A DNA stretch of 58,673 bases from JBBRCX01 sp038204465 (GCA_038204465.1 JBBRCX010000015.1:1-58673); one strand, 5' to 3'; positions 1 through 8,991 are shown, counted from the first letter of the stretch. Translations and numbers: made by a program. Notes: generated from the letters alone by a model not told the origin.

Positions 1-155
1 CTCCAGCCGCCTTTGGCGAAGCTGTCGTTGGAGATGGCCGGGTTCTTCAGGTTCCGACCGGTGGAGTTCATGACGATCACCGCCGACGAAGGAGCGGCGA
101 ACGCGAGCGTCAAAAGCAACGATAAAACAAGGGGAAGATGACGTGACTGGGTCAT
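1..155 (-). CDS. Secreted protein, N-terminal fragment (runs off the window)
   Basis: The minus-strand ORF opens with ATG at 153-155 and leaves the window still open after 51 codons. It begins MTQSRHLPLVLSLLLTLAFA, a clear Sec signal peptide with a short polar n-region and a Leu-rich core; cleavage is likely after an Ala near residue 25. The visible mature part (VIVMNSTGRNLKNP...) is too short to name a family. It is probably exported. A hairpin with a U-tract lies about 55 bases upstream on the same strand and may belong to its leader. Confidence 0.6.
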   Translation of the reverse strand, partial: MTQSRHLPLVLSLLLTLAFAAPSSAVIVMNSTGRNLKNPAISNDSFAKGGW

Positions 156-1224
156 GCGGCATTTACGGCGTTTGGCCCGCGCCGGTTCGCCAAAATCGAC
201 ACCGTTGGTGAAATGAAAAAAGAAAGGCGGAAGGTGCTACAGGAGAGGGGGAGAGAGCCTGTAGCGGGGACTTCCGCCCTTCAAAATCGACCGCCGCCAC
301 CGCTCCAGAACGCGTGGGACGCGCTGAACGCAATGTCCCCCCAGTCTCTCATGTCCCCGTGACACCGCTTTGAACCTGCCGTTACATTATTGTCATACCT
401 CGCCTGTTGCGTGTTGAGCCCCCTTGGCGCGTGGCAAACGGCCTCGGTCAATCCGCGTGAGATCCCGGACCCCGACCGCAAAGGTCGGCGTATGCAGTTT
501 GGGCAACCTGGCTAAGCCCTATTCACGCCTTGCACTCCGCCGCCACCGTCGGGAATTCAATACTTTTTGCTTGCAACAGGTGCGGCCCCCACTACAATTC
601 ACGCCGTTGGGTTGCGGCCAAGCAAGCTGCATCACAATGATTCGAGTGGGACGGGTAGCAATTCGTTTGCCAGTCAAATCTGAGGTCGCCACGGAGGGCC
701 TGAGGACTTTCGATCACGATTCAACGCTATTGGAAAGCGCGTGAGCGGATTGGATTTTCGTGTGATGGTTGCGGGAACTTGAGCATCTGCTCAGGATCAC
801 ATGAAACCGAAGGAGGCCTGAGCGAATACGTTCTAAGGTTGGAGCTCAGCAGGTTGACGGCCGCGCTGCGGCGCAGGCCCGACGAGGGAAGACCATGTGG
901 GAGCGGGGTTCTTCGCTGTTCATATCGTCTTTCGCGGGTGAGTGGGTTTAACTATCACCTCTGGAGCTGGGCTTGTGGGATTGACTGTGCTGTCGTTATG
1001 AGGGTGGCCGCCCAGGCAAGGGGTCCGGCCGCTGCGACGTGTCACATCTCCCGAGTATTGCGCCATCGCTTCTTGGGAGGCGATTATAGCAAATGCTCAG
1101 GTTTGTTTTAAAGAGTTAACGAACCGTCCGAAGCGTCGGGCCTGCATCGGCTGAATGTCTCAGCCAGCCCAAACGCCGAGGCGTTCATTGCGACACCGGA
1201 CCCAGCGTGTCGAAGGAGTTCCCG
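156..1224. other. About 1 kb without a convincing gene, upstream of the Tad operon
   Basis: ORFs here are short, Arg/Cys-rich and lack Shine-Dalgarno sites or family resemblance, so none is called. Besides the terminator-like hairpin at 212-278, small stems are visible: CCGACC-GCAAA-GGTCGG near 470-487 and GCTCAGG...CCTGAGC near 789-822. A TATAGC-like hexamer near 1086 and the AT-rich stretch around 1100-1120 could be part of the pilin promoter, but no good -35 was found. The region may hold an untranslated leader or small RNAs. Confidence 0.4.
212..278 (-). terminator. Intrinsic terminator or attenuator on the minus strand
   Basis: Read on the minus strand, arms 258-278 and 226-243 pair (GGCGGAAG plus GCTACAGG blocks, small internal bulge, 14-base purine/pyrimidine loop). 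They are followed by TTTCTTTTTTCATTT. This is a textbook Rho-independent terminator. It lies 57 bases before the start of the minus-strand secreted-protein gene, so it either ends an upstream short RNA or attenuates that gene. Confidence 0.6.
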
Positions 1225-1392
1225 ATGAAGATTCTGTCCATCGTAAAGCGTTTCGTTTCGGATGAACAGGGCATGGAGACGGTTGAATGGGCCGTCCTCG
1301 CCGCCTTGATCGTCGCCGGCCTCGCCACTCTGATCGGCACGCTCGGCACGAACGTCAAGAGTCGGTTCCAGACGCTTGTTGACAACACCTGA
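1225..1392 (+). CDS. flp: Flp family type IVb pilin (copy 1)
   Basis: A 55-residue pilin subunit for the Tad pilus. ATG at 1225 has AAGGAG 6 bases upstream, so it is preferred over the in-frame GTG at 1207. A short basic leader ends at the prepilin cleavage motif GMETVEW, then comes a hydrophobic helix (AVLAALIVAGLATLIGTL) and a short polar tail. The Flp motif is normally G/xxxxEY; here Glu+5 is kept and Tyr+6 is Trp. Residues from KRFVSDEQ through GTNVK are identical to the second copy at 1500. TadV at 1724 should cleave it. Confidence 0.9.
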   Translation: MKILSIVKRFVSDEQGMETVEWAVLAALIVAGLATLIGTLGTNVKSRFQTLVDNT

Positions 1393-1499
1393 TTCCGCGT
1401 GCGCGGGTGATTGGGCTGTTGTTGTTCCAGGGTAGCGGGATCCATAACCCTCCGCTTTGCCGGAGGTGCCTGGGTTACCGCATCGAAGAGGAGATCGCC

Positions 1500-1670
1500 A
1501 TGAAGTTCCGTGAGCTCGTTAAGCGTTTCGTTTCGGATGAGCAGGGTATGGAGACGGTCGAATGGGCCGTCCTCGCCGCCTTGATCGTCGCCGGCCTCGC
1601 CACTCTGATCGGCACGCTCGGCACGAACGTGAAGAATCAGTTCCAGACGCTCGTCAACAACACCCAGTAA
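1500..1670 (+). CDS. flp: Flp family type IVb pilin (copy 2)
   Basis: A 56-residue paralogue of the pilin at 1225, differing only at the N-terminus (MKFREL versus MKILSI) and in a few C-terminal residues (KNQFQTLVNNTQ). ATG at 1500 follows AGAGGAG at 1487-1493. It has the same GMETVEW processing motif and hydrophobic helix. The nucleotide sequence is also almost unchanged over the shared part, which suggests recent duplication or gene conversion. It lies first in line with tadV and the rest of the pilus genes. Confidence 0.9.
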   Translation: MKFRELVKRFVSDEQGMETVEWAVLAALIVAGLATLIGTLGTNVKNQFQTLVNNTQ

Positions 1671-1723
1671 CTCCAGTTGGTCGGGTTGTCACGAATGGAT
1701 GGGTGCCAACCAAGGAGTGAAAC

Positions 1724-2293
1724 GTGTGGACGACCTTCAGCCACGAAGCAACACCGCTCCAGTGGGGCGCTGTGATCAGCGCCTCACTGGTTGCGGCGGT
1801 GGTTGACTGCCGCAGGCAGCGCATCCCAAACCTGCTGACGTTCCCGCTGCTGCTGGCGGGATTCGCCTTCTCTCTCGCAAGGTTTGGCGCTGCCGGGCTC
1901 GCCGACAGCATCGCGGGCTGCCTGCTCCTCGGACTGCCGTACGCCCTGCTTTTCGTATTCGCAGGTGGCGGCGCCGGCGACGCCAAGATGATGGGCGCCA
2001 TCGGCGCGTGGCTTGGAATCTTCAGCAGCGGGTGGGTTCTGCTTTCCGTAGCGGTTTGCGGCGCCCTGCTCGGTGTCGCCTTCGCCCTCGTCAAGGGCCG
2101 CGGGTGCAGCGTCGCGAAGAACATCGGGAAGATGGGCTACAGCCTCTGGTTCATCATTGCGGGCCGCCGCAGATGGCGCGAGGTCCCGGAGTTGATGGTG
2201 CAGGGCACCAACATGCTCCCCATGCCCTACGGGCTGGCGATCTTTTGCGGAGTATGCGCCGCGGCGACAGGAGCGTTGCTATGGCAATTCTAA
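1724..2293 (+). CDS. tadV: Prepilin peptidase, TadV/CpaA (A24 family)
   Basis: A 189-residue membrane aspartyl peptidase that should cleave the Flp pilins and pseudopilins at the inner membrane. GTG at 1724 follows AAGGAG at 1712-1717. Hydrophobic segments span most of the protein. The two catalytic aspartates are visible in VDCRRQRIPN (about residue 28) and in GAGDAKMMG (GxGDxK motif, about residue 86). The length fits the short CpaA class without a methyltransferase domain. Its stop codon overlaps the next gene's start region. Confidence 0.9.
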   Translation: MWTTFSHEATPLQWGAVISASLVAAVVDCRRQRIPNLLTFPLLLAGFAFSLARFGAAGLADSIAGCLLLGLPYALLFVFAGGGAGDAKMMGAIGAWLGIFSSGWVLLSVAVCGALLGVAFALVKGRGCSVAKNIGKMGYSLWFIIAGRRRWREVPELMVQGTNMLPMPYGLAIFCGVCAAATGALLWQF

Positions 2294-2703
2294 AAAACAA
2301 ATCGATGCGCCGCGGAACCGCGCTGGTCGAGACCGCAATGGTCAGTCTCATCCTGCTCTCGGTCCTGTTTGGCATGATGGAATATGGCTGGATGTTCCTC
2401 AAGCAGCAGCAAATCACCAACACGGCGCGGCAGGCGGCCCGTACTGCCGCCACGCCTGACGCAACCAGCGGAACGGTGAATGGGCGAATCTCAACCATGA
2501 TGAGTGATGCTTCAATGCCGCAGAACAAGAGCGGGTACACCGTCTCGAACAGCAACCCGAGTTACCTCACCGCCACGGCTGGTAACCCGTTCAGCATCAC
2601 GATCAGCGTCCCGTATTCGAACATCACGATTACCAACTGCGCGTTGATTCCCAGGCCCAGTACGCTATCGGCGACGATCACGATGACGAAAGAAGGTCCC
2701 TGA
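2281..2703 (+). CDS. tadE: TadE-like pseudopilin
   Basis: A 140-residue protein with start ATG at 2281, overlapping the tadV stop and preceded by AGGAG. The N-terminus RRGTALVETAMVSLIL is a prepilin-like signal: Gly then Glu at +5, followed by a hydrophobic helix. The rest (FLKQQQITNTARQAARTAAT...) matches TadE/TadG-like minor pilins that localise or assemble Flp fibres. The longer ORF upstream of 2281 lies inside tadV in another frame and is rejected. Confidence 0.85.
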   Translation: MAILKNKSMRRGTALVETAMVSLILLSVLFGMMEYGWMFLKQQQITNTARQAARTAATPDATSGTVNGRISTMMSDASMPQNKSGYTVSNSNPSYLTATAGNPFSITISVPYSNITITNCALIPRPSTLSATITMTKEGP

Positions 2704-2753
2704 CCGGCCTTGGAGCGGGAAGAAGCGGACAAGCGGACCGGAGGAGTACATTT

Positions 2754-3776
2754 ATGAAGCTGGCCATTGCAGGACTGACATTTCTCGGGCTCGTCGCCGC
2801 GGTCTGCGCCGCCCTGCTTGTCGGCGCCCTCAAGGGCGGGTCCACGCGTCCCGGGCTTTCCGCGCACGATGGGGACAGTGAGGTTGGCGTCATCGTAGCC
2901 GCTGTGCCCATCCCCGCGTCCACGGTAGTGGAAGCCAAGAACGTGAAGACCCAGATGATGGCGCGCAGCAGGGCGCCGGCGAACTGTCTTACCAATCCAA
3001 TCGAAGTGGTCGGCAAGGTGTTGGCGAAGCCAATGCTGGAGGAAGAAGCTTTTACCAACGCTTCTTTCGTCACCGACAATGTGGGCACGCACCTGGCCGC
3101 CCTGCTCCCACGCGGAAGCCGGGCGATGGGGATCTCCGTCACCGATTACGCGGGCCTTGAAGGATTGCTCTATCCCGGATGTCTCGTCGACGTACTCGTC
3201 TCCTTCAAGCCCGGCGAGGGCTCCGGCGGACGCACACGCCGGGGGGCTATCTCCAAGGTGTTGCTCGAGGGCGTGACTGTACTGGCCATTGAGAAGCAGA
3301 CCATCGGCGGCGCTGACGTGGAGAAGGCCGGCGCTGCGATGGAGAGTAACCGGGCGAACAATGCCCGGCGCGTTACGCTCCAGGTCGACACCAAGCAAGC
3401 GAGCGCCCTGAGCCTCGCGATCGAACAGGGCACACTTTCGCTGGCGCTTCGTAACCCGCTGGACGTGGTTCCCGGCGATCAGGCTACCGTATCGCTGCAC
3501 AGCCTGGTGGGCGACGACGGAGAAGGACCTACCGGCGACGACAACAAAGCCTGGGAACTCGCACTGCTCAGCGCCATGAACAAGGGTGACAAAGCTCAAA
3601 CGGGCCGGCCCGCCGACCCGTGGGGCCCGCCAGGTTCAAACAAGGGTCCGCATACCCGCCCCTCCGAGATGGGCGCTGACGCCACCCCCGAATGGGAGAT
3701 TGACATCCTCCGCGCCGGCGACCGTGAAACACGCACGTTCCCAATGGAGGAAGCGCTCAAGAAGGCCGGTCAATGA
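2754..3776 (+). CDS. cpaB: Flp pilus assembly protein CpaB/RcpC (SAF domain)
   Basis: A 340-residue periplasmic pilus-assembly protein. ATG at 2754 follows GGAGGAG. An N-terminal membrane helix (residues 1-25, LAIAGLTFLGLVAAV) precedes a SAF-like domain (VPIPASTVVEAKNVKTQMM), then the CpaB core (GSRAMGISVTDYAGLEGLLYPG followed by DVLVSF). In characterised Tad systems CpaB/RcpC works with the secretin CpaC. The last ~80 residues are polar and low in complexity. It lies 63 bases before cpaC. Confidence 0.85.
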   Translation: MKLAIAGLTFLGLVAAVCAALLVGALKGGSTRPGLSAHDGDSEVGVIVAAVPIPASTVVEAKNVKTQMMARSRAPANCLTNPIEVVGKVLAKPMLEEEAFTNASFVTDNVGTHLAALLPRGSRAMGISVTDYAGLEGLLYPGCLVDVLVSFKPGEGSGGRTRRGAISKVLLEGVTVLAIEKQTIGGADVEKAGAAMESNRANNARRVTLQVDTKQASALSLAIEQGTLSLALRNPLDVVPGDQATVSLHSLVGDDGEGPTGDDNKAWELALLSAMNKGDKAQTGRPADPWGPPGSNKGPHTRPSEMGADATPEWEIDILRAGDRETRTFPMEEALKKAGQ

Positions 3777-3845
3777 AGACCGCCTGAAGGTGCCAGGGAC
3801 GGCCAGCCTGTAACAACACATGTAGGGAAGGACCAAGGCTTGGCT

Positions 3846-5417
3846 ATGAATCGAACAGGACTGGTGAGATTCTCGGGACTGTCGCGCACGGCGCTGCTGG
3901 CCGGATTGCTTGCGCTGCTGAACTCCATGGCAAGCGCTCAGCCGAATTCGACGCAGCCGACGCGCTCGACCGACCTGTCAAAGCCCCTCGCGGTTTCCGT
4001 CGGGCGCTCTACCGTCTTGCAGGCCCCATGGCCCGTCAAGCGCGTCTCCGTGACCGACCCGAAGATCGCCGATATCCAGGTCCTCACGCCACGCCAGGTC
4101 CTCGTCTCGGGCAAGGCCGTCGGTTCCACTGACATTATTCTTTGGAACGGCGAGGAAGAGGTGCAGCAGGCCCAGCTCGAAATCACCGTCGATCGCACCG
4201 CGATTCGATCCGAGCTCTCGCGGCTGTTTCCCAAGGCCAGTCTGGACCTTCGCCAGTCTCGCGATGTCGTGATTGTCAGCGGCACGCTCAGCGAGGCCGA
4301 GGAAGCCAAGCGCCTGCACAAGTATCTCGACGCCGCGGGCCTGAAATATGTGGACATGACCAGCCTGGCCGGACTCCAGCAGGTACAGCTTAAGGTGATG
4401 GTGGCAGAGGCCAACCGCACCGCCGTCCGACAGCTCGGCGTCAATCTGTACTACGCGGGTACCCAATTCGCTGGCGGCGCGACTGTTGGACCAGACGTGG
4501 GCGGCCTGCTTCAGGCCGCGACCGTTTTCCCCGGCGCTCCAATCACCGCGGGCAGCATCAATTCGGCGACCACTCTCTTTGGCTCGCTCCCAACGCAAGA
4601 CCTCGCTCTCTTCGTCCAGGCCCTCGCCGAGAACCAGTACATGCGCGTTTTGGCCGAGCCCACGCTGGTTGCGATGAGCGGCGAGGAGGCCAGCTTCCTG
4701 GCCGGCGGCGAGTTCCCAATCCCGGTCGTCCAGGGCGCTGGCGCCTCGACCAACGGAACCTCCATCAGCATCACTTACAAAGAGTTCGGCGTGCGACTGC
4801 GCTTTCGGCCTTCCGTCCTGGGCGAGGGGCTCATTCAGCTCAACGTGGCCCCGGAAGTCAGCGAGCTGACCAACGGTGGCTCCATCACTCTTCAAGGTTT
4901 CAATGTCCCTGGCCTCCTGACCCGCAAGGCTGAAACAACGCTGCGTCTGCATAGCGGGCAGACTTTCGGCATGGCGGGCCTGATCAGCAAGAACACGCTC
5001 GCGCGCAGCTCGCGCATTCCCGGGCTGGGCGATCTACCCGTCGTGGGAGCGCTGTTCCGCTCCGTCCGCTATCAGCAGGGCGATACCGAGCTGGTGATCC
5101 TCGTCACTGCGTCGCTGGTCGAGCCGATGTCCGTCGCGGGCAATGCCGTACCCTATCCCGGCAAGCTGCACGTGTATCCGAACGACTGGGATTTTTATGC
5201 GCTCGGCAGGGTCGAAGGCAGCGCCCCTCCGAAGGTCTCTGAATCCGATCAGAAGTGGTTAAAGGAGACAGGGCTGAGCCGACTCCGCGGTCCCGGCGCC
5301 TGGACTACCTATGACACGATTTCCGCCGCCAGCCGCGCCGATGCGCGTGCTGTCGCCCCGACAACTCAGCGCTCCATGACGGAACCTCAGGGCGACCCGA
5401 CGGCGCCCCGTCCATAG
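3846..5417 (+). CDS. cpaC: Outer-membrane secretin CpaC/RcpA of the Tad pilus
   Basis: About 523 residues; forms the outer-membrane channel for the Flp pilus. A Sec signal (LLAGLLALLNSMASA) is followed by the pilus-formation N-domain (VKRVSVTDPKIADIQVLTPRQ), a BON-like segment (SRDVVIVSGTLSEAEEAKR), and the GspD secretin core (LQVKVMV-like strand, VLAEPTLVAMSGEEASFLAGGEFP, then IPGLGDLPVVGALFRS). The start is ATG 3846; an in-frame TTG at 3840 sits better spaced from GGAAGGA and is possible. It is operonic with cpaB and cpaE. Confidence 0.92.
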   Translation: MNRTGLVRFSGLSRTALLAGLLALLNSMASAQPNSTQPTRSTDLSKPLAVSVGRSTVLQAPWPVKRVSVTDPKIADIQVLTPRQVLVSGKAVGSTDIILWNGEEEVQQAQLEITVDRTAIRSELSRLFPKASLDLRQSRDVVIVSGTLSEAEEAKRLHKYLDAAGLKYVDMTSLAGLQQVQLKVMVAEANRTAVRQLGVNLYYAGTQFAGGATVGPDVGGLLQAATVFPGAPITAGSINSATTLFGSLPTQDLALFVQALAENQYMRVLAEPTLVAMSGEEASFLAGGEFPIPVVQGAGASTNGTSISITYKEFGVRLRFRPSVLGEGLIQLNVAPEVSELTNGGSITLQGFNVPGLLTRKAETTLRLHSGQTFGMAGLISKNTLARSSRIPGLGDLPVVGALFRSVRYQQGDTELVILVTASLVEPMSVAGNAVPYPGKLHVYPNDWDFYALGRVEGSAPPKVSESDQKWLKETGLSRLRGPGAWTTYDTISAASRADARAVAPTTQRSMTEPQGDPTAPRP

Positions 5418-5435
5418 GTCAGCAGGATCGACCCA

Positions 5436-6584
5436 ATGGCGAGACACGTATTACTGGTAACGAACGAGCTGGCAACGGCCACTGCCGTCTCCACTGCGCT
5501 GGAATCCAACGGGAAGCTCGCGCCGGAAGACGTCTGCCGCGACTACCACGAGCTCGCCGCGCGCATGGAGCGCTCACCTGCCAACGCGGTCCTCGTCGAC
5601 ATCGATGCCCAGCCCGAAAAGATGCTGGCGAGCCTCGATTCGCTCGTGCGCAAGTACAGCGATACCCGTTTCGTCGTGCTTTCCGGCGCGCTCAAGAGCG
5701 AGTTACTGCTCGAAGCAATGCAGGCCGGCGCCCGGCATTTCATGGTCAAGCAGACCATCGCCGCGGACCTGCCGGGCGTTCTCCATCGCATCTGCCCCAA
5801 TGGATCAAGCAGCGCACAGGGCACCGCGATCACCGTCCTTTCCGCCAGCGGCGGTGCGGGCGCAACGACCATCGCCGTCAATCTCGCTGATGAAATGTCC
5901 CTGCTCAGCGGCGAGACGTCCCTGATCATGGATCTTGACTACTGCTATGGCTCCGTCGCCACTTATCTGGGTCTTGAAGGCGAGTACGGCGTCATCGATC
6001 TGCTCGCCCGCAGCGGCCCGATCGATGGGGAATTGATTCAAACCACCGCGATGCTCACCCGCTCGGAGAAGCTCCAGGCGCTCATCAGCACCTCCAACGC
6101 CAGCCTGGGCGATCCGGTCAGCCTGGAGCCGCACAGAGTAGGCCAGACCCTCGACGCCGCCAAGCGGGTGTACCGCAACACGGTTGTCGACGCTCCGCGC
6201 GTCTCGCTTGCACTGGCTGCGGAACTCACCAAGCACAGCACCGCGACCCTGTTGGTCTTCCAACTGAGCGTGAAGGACATCCGCGTCGCGCAGCGCATCC
6301 TCACCGGACTGACGGAGCGCGGCGTCGCCGCGTCGACCATCACACCGATCGTCAACCGCTATCGCAAGCGCGGCTCAATGATCAGCATCGACGAAGCCCG
6401 CCGGGCGCTTGGTACCTTCCCGGTCGGATACGTGAGCAACGATTTTCAGGCCGCGAGCCAGGCAATCAATCTGGGCCAGACACTTTCGCAGGCGGCGCCG
6501 CGCTCGGATCCGCGGAGAGAAATCCAACAACTCGCCGTCAAGCTCTCTGAATTGAAAGGGGCAGCTGTCAAAGCCGCAAGGTGA
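5436..6584 (+). CDS. cpaE: CpaE/TadZ-like pilus localisation ATPase
   Basis: A 382-residue protein with an N-terminal receiver-like domain (residues 1-125, LVTNELATATAVSTAL... VDIDAQPEKML) and a ParA/MinD-type domain. The P-loop is the atypical SGGAGATTIAVNLA near residue 139, lacking the usual lysines, which is a known trait of TadZ/CpaE proteins. DLDYCYGSVATYLG follows as the Walker A' region. TadZ proteins place the Tad machine at the pole. The gene lies between cpaC and cpaF; its stop overlaps the possible GTG start of cpaF. Confidence 0.88.
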   Translation: MARHVLLVTNELATATAVSTALESNGKLAPEDVCRDYHELAARMERSPANAVLVDIDAQPEKMLASLDSLVRKYSDTRFVVLSGALKSELLLEAMQAGARHFMVKQTIAADLPGVLHRICPNGSSSAQGTAITVLSASGGAGATTIAVNLADEMSLLSGETSLIMDLDYCYGSVATYLGLEGEYGVIDLLARSGPIDGELIQTTAMLTRSEKLQALISTSNASLGDPVSLEPHRVGQTLDAAKRVYRNTVVDAPRVSLALAAELTKHSTATLLVFQLSVKDIRVAQRILTGLTERGVAASTITPIVNRYRKRGSMISIDEARRALGTFPVGYVSNDFQAASQAINLGQTLSQAAPRSDPRREIQQLAVKLSELKGAAVKAAR

Positions 6585-6604
6585 GACCAGCCGCAGGTGA
6601 GACT

Positions 6605-7969
6605 ATGCCGTCTAACGTTCCATCTTCCAGCCGTTTCGTGAGTGCCGCGACCGCGACCGTCGCCACTTCCGCACAGCAGATCAAAGCCAATGTTCATCGG
6701 CGGTTATTAGAGACCATGGACCTGGCCGAGGCCCGCCGAATGCCGGTCGAGCAACTCCATAGCGAGTGCTCGCGCCGCATCGACATGCTGCTGAACGAGC
6801 AGCGCTGTCCGCTGTCGGGCCCCGAAAAGCTTCAGTTGCTCCGCGAAGTGATGGACGAGATCTTCGGCCTCGGGCCGGTTGAGGAATTTCTTCGCGATCC
6901 CGCCGTCAGCGATGTCCTGGTCAACGGCTCGCGGCAGATTTACATCGAGAAATTCGGCAAGCTCGAGCGCACCGACGCCGTCTTCCGCGATGACGCGCAG
7001 CTTCTGCAGGTGATCCAGCGCATTGCCGGCTCCGTGGGGCGCCGCATCGATGAAAGCTCGCCAATGCTGGACGCGCGTCTCGCCGACGGCTCCCGCGTCA
7101 ACGCCATCATTCCGCCGCTCGCGCTCGATGGTCCGGCGATGAGCATTCGCCGCTTCGGCACCATTCCCATCAGCATCGAAAAGCTGATTGAAATGGACTC
7201 GCTCACGCGCGAGATGGCGCTGTTCCTCGAATCGTGCGTCCGCTGCAAGGTCAACATCCTCATCTCAGGCGGCACCGGCTCAGGAAAGACCACGCTGCTC
7301 AACGTGCTGTCCAAGTGGATTCCCGAACAGGAACGCGTCGTCACCATCGAAGACGCGGCGGAGTTGCAGTTGCCGCGCGAACACGTCGTCCGCCTGGAAA
7401 CGCGCCCGCCAAATATTGAGGGCAAGGGCGAGATCACTCAGCGAGACCTGCTTCGCAACACGCTCCGCATGCGCCCCGATCGCATTGTGATCGGCGAAGT
7501 GCGCGGTGCAGAAGCCCTCGACATGCTGCAGGCGATGAACACCGGGCATGAAGGCTCGATGACCACCGTGCACGCCAACAACACCCGCGATGCGCTCCGC
7601 CGCATCGAGAATATGGTCAGCATGGCGGGGCTCAATTTCCCGGTCGCCGCCATCCGCCAGCAGACCGCCTCGGCGCTCGACATCCTCGTGCAGCTTGGCC
7701 GACTCGTCGGCGGCAAGCGAAAGGTGATCAGCGTTGCGGAAATCACCGGCATGGAAAGCGATGCAATCTGCATGCAGGACATCTTCCAGTTCCGCCAGAT
7801 GGGCATCGACGAGAACGGCGTCGCCAGAGGGCAGTACGAAGCGTGCGGCGTGCGCCCGCAGATGCTCGAGAAGCTGAAGGAACGCGGGGCCGCCCTTCCC
7901 GAAACCTTGTTCCAGCGTCGCGTGCTCTCCTCCAGCAATGGACGTAACGGAGACGGTCATGGTCACTAG
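6605..7969 (+). CDS. cpaF: CpaF/TadA pilus secretion ATPase
   Basis: A type II/IV secretion ATPase (VirB11-like) that powers Flp pilus assembly. Walker A GGTGSGKTT is at about residue 222, the Asp box in VVTIEDAAELQL, Walker B in RIVIGEVRGAEALDML, and the His box in GSMTTVHANN. The N-terminal all-alpha/beta region (LGPVEEFLRDPAVSDVLVNG) is typical. I chose ATG 6605 after AGGTGA; an in-frame GTG at 6581 overlapping the cpaE stop would add eight residues. The length (454 aa) is normal. Confidence 0.95.
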   Translation: MPSNVPSSSRFVSAATATVATSAQQIKANVHRRLLETMDLAEARRMPVEQLHSECSRRIDMLLNEQRCPLSGPEKLQLLREVMDEIFGLGPVEEFLRDPAVSDVLVNGSRQIYIEKFGKLERTDAVFRDDAQLLQVIQRIAGSVGRRIDESSPMLDARLADGSRVNAIIPPLALDGPAMSIRRFGTIPISIEKLIEMDSLTREMALFLESCVRCKVNILISGGTGSGKTTLLNVLSKWIPEQERVVTIEDAAELQLPREHVVRLETRPPNIEGKGEITQRDLLRNTLRMRPDRIVIGEVRGAEALDMLQAMNTGHEGSMTTVHANNTRDALRRIENMVSMAGLNFPVAAIRQQTASALDILVQLGRLVGGKRKVISVAEITGMESDAICMQDIFQFRQMGIDENGVARGQYEACGVRPQMLEKLKERGAALPETLFQRRVLSSSNGRNGDGHGH

Positions 7970-8960
7970 TTTCATGCTCGCAATGAGCACGCAGACACTC
8001 ATCCGCATCGCCGTCATGGGTGCTACGTTCGGCCTCGTGCTGTCGCTCTGGTGCGCCGTGGTCCTGCTCTGGTCCGCACGCCGCCGCTCGCGCACAAAAA
8101 AGGTCGAGCAGAGGCTGGGCCTGGTCGAGCAGGAAACCGGCCCCGGGCGCGTTCTTACCCTCTGGCGCGACGGGAAAGAGATCACCACCATCGTCCCGAC
8201 ATTGAGTCGCAAGGGTCTGGCCGAGCATCTGGAGAGATTGCGCCGCGACGCGGGCTGGGTCGCCCCGATTCGAAGCCTGGTCCTCGGCGTGCTCGCGGTG
8301 ACAGCCCTTCTCTTCGCGGGGATGCTCGTGGCAACCGGAAGACTTCCCATCGCCATGATCGGCGCGCTGGGCGCGCCGATCTGCTTCTGGCTGTTCGCCA
8401 AGCAGCGGATGACGCGACGGGTGGCGCTGTTCGACCGGCAGTTGGTCGACGCACTGGATCTCGCTGCCCGCTCGCTCCGCGCGGGTCACCCGCTGATTGG
8501 CTCATTTCGCCTGATCGCGGAGGAAGTTCCCGCGCCGGTAGGCCCTCTGTTCGGCGAGATCTGCCAGCAGCAGAGCCTGGGAATGGGCATGGACGAGTCG
8601 CTTCGCCGCGCTGCCGCCGACAGCGAGAGCCCCGACCTCAAGCTCTTCGCCACATCGGTGATCATTCAACTTCGAGGCGGCGGCAACCTTGCCGACATGA
8701 TGGAGCGCGTCGCCTTCGTGATGCGCGAACGGATGCGCCTGGTGCGACGTGTGCGCGTGCTGACCGCGCAGACGCAGTTCAGCAAGAACACCCTGCTCGC
8801 GCTGCCTTTTATCGTCTTCATCGCGCTGAATATCCTGAACCCCGAATACATGAAGCCCCTCTATTCGACCGCCGGAGGGCAGTTGATCCTTATGGTCGCC
8901 GCCAGCGGGCTGGTCGTCGGGGCTCTGATTATGAACCGCCTTGCACAGTTGAAGTTTTAG
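7959..8960 (+). CDS. tadB: TadB-like type II secretion F domain protein
   Basis: An inner-membrane platform protein of the Tad machine, about 333 residues. An N-terminal helix (IRIAVMGATFGLVLSLWCAVVLL), a pair of helices near residues 110-150, the cytoplasmic GspF domain (LVDALDLAARSLRAGHPL... SPDLKLFATSVIIQLRGGGNLADMM) and C-terminal helices are visible. ATG 7959 overlaps the end of cpaF by 11 bases and has GGAGA upstream; an in-frame ATG at 7938 would give a longer product without a ribosome site. It pairs with tadC. Confidence 0.88.
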   Translation: MVTSFMLAMSTQTLIRIAVMGATFGLVLSLWCAVVLLWSARRRSRTKKVEQRLGLVEQETGPGRVLTLWRDGKEITTIVPTLSRKGLAEHLERLRRDAGWVAPIRSLVLGVLAVTALLFAGMLVATGRLPIAMIGALGAPICFWLFAKQRMTRRVALFDRQLVDALDLAARSLRAGHPLIGSFRLIAEEVPAPVGPLFGEICQQQSLGMGMDESLRRAAADSESPDLKLFATSVIIQLRGGGNLADMMERVAFVMRERMRLVRRVRVLTAQTQFSKNTLLALPFIVFIALNILNPEYMKPLYSTAGGQLILMVAASGLVVGALIMNRLAQLKF

Positions 8961-8991
8961 CAATGTACCGCATGAGTATTGAAGAGGCCGT

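Noticed and set aside
430..560. Possible cyclic-di-GMP riboswitch (GGCAAACG ... CGCAAAGG pattern)
   Set aside because: Some short words resemble the consensus but the paired stems and tetraloop-receptor parts do not line up, and no gene follows closely.
424..1111. ORFs of 106 and 110 codons in the gene-free region
   Set aside because: No ribosome site, odd composition rich in Arg/Cys/Ser, no family resemblance, and stems run through them.
2008..2280. N-terminal extension of the TadE-like ORF
   Set aside because: It lies inside tadV in another frame; the strong start with AGGAG is at 2281.
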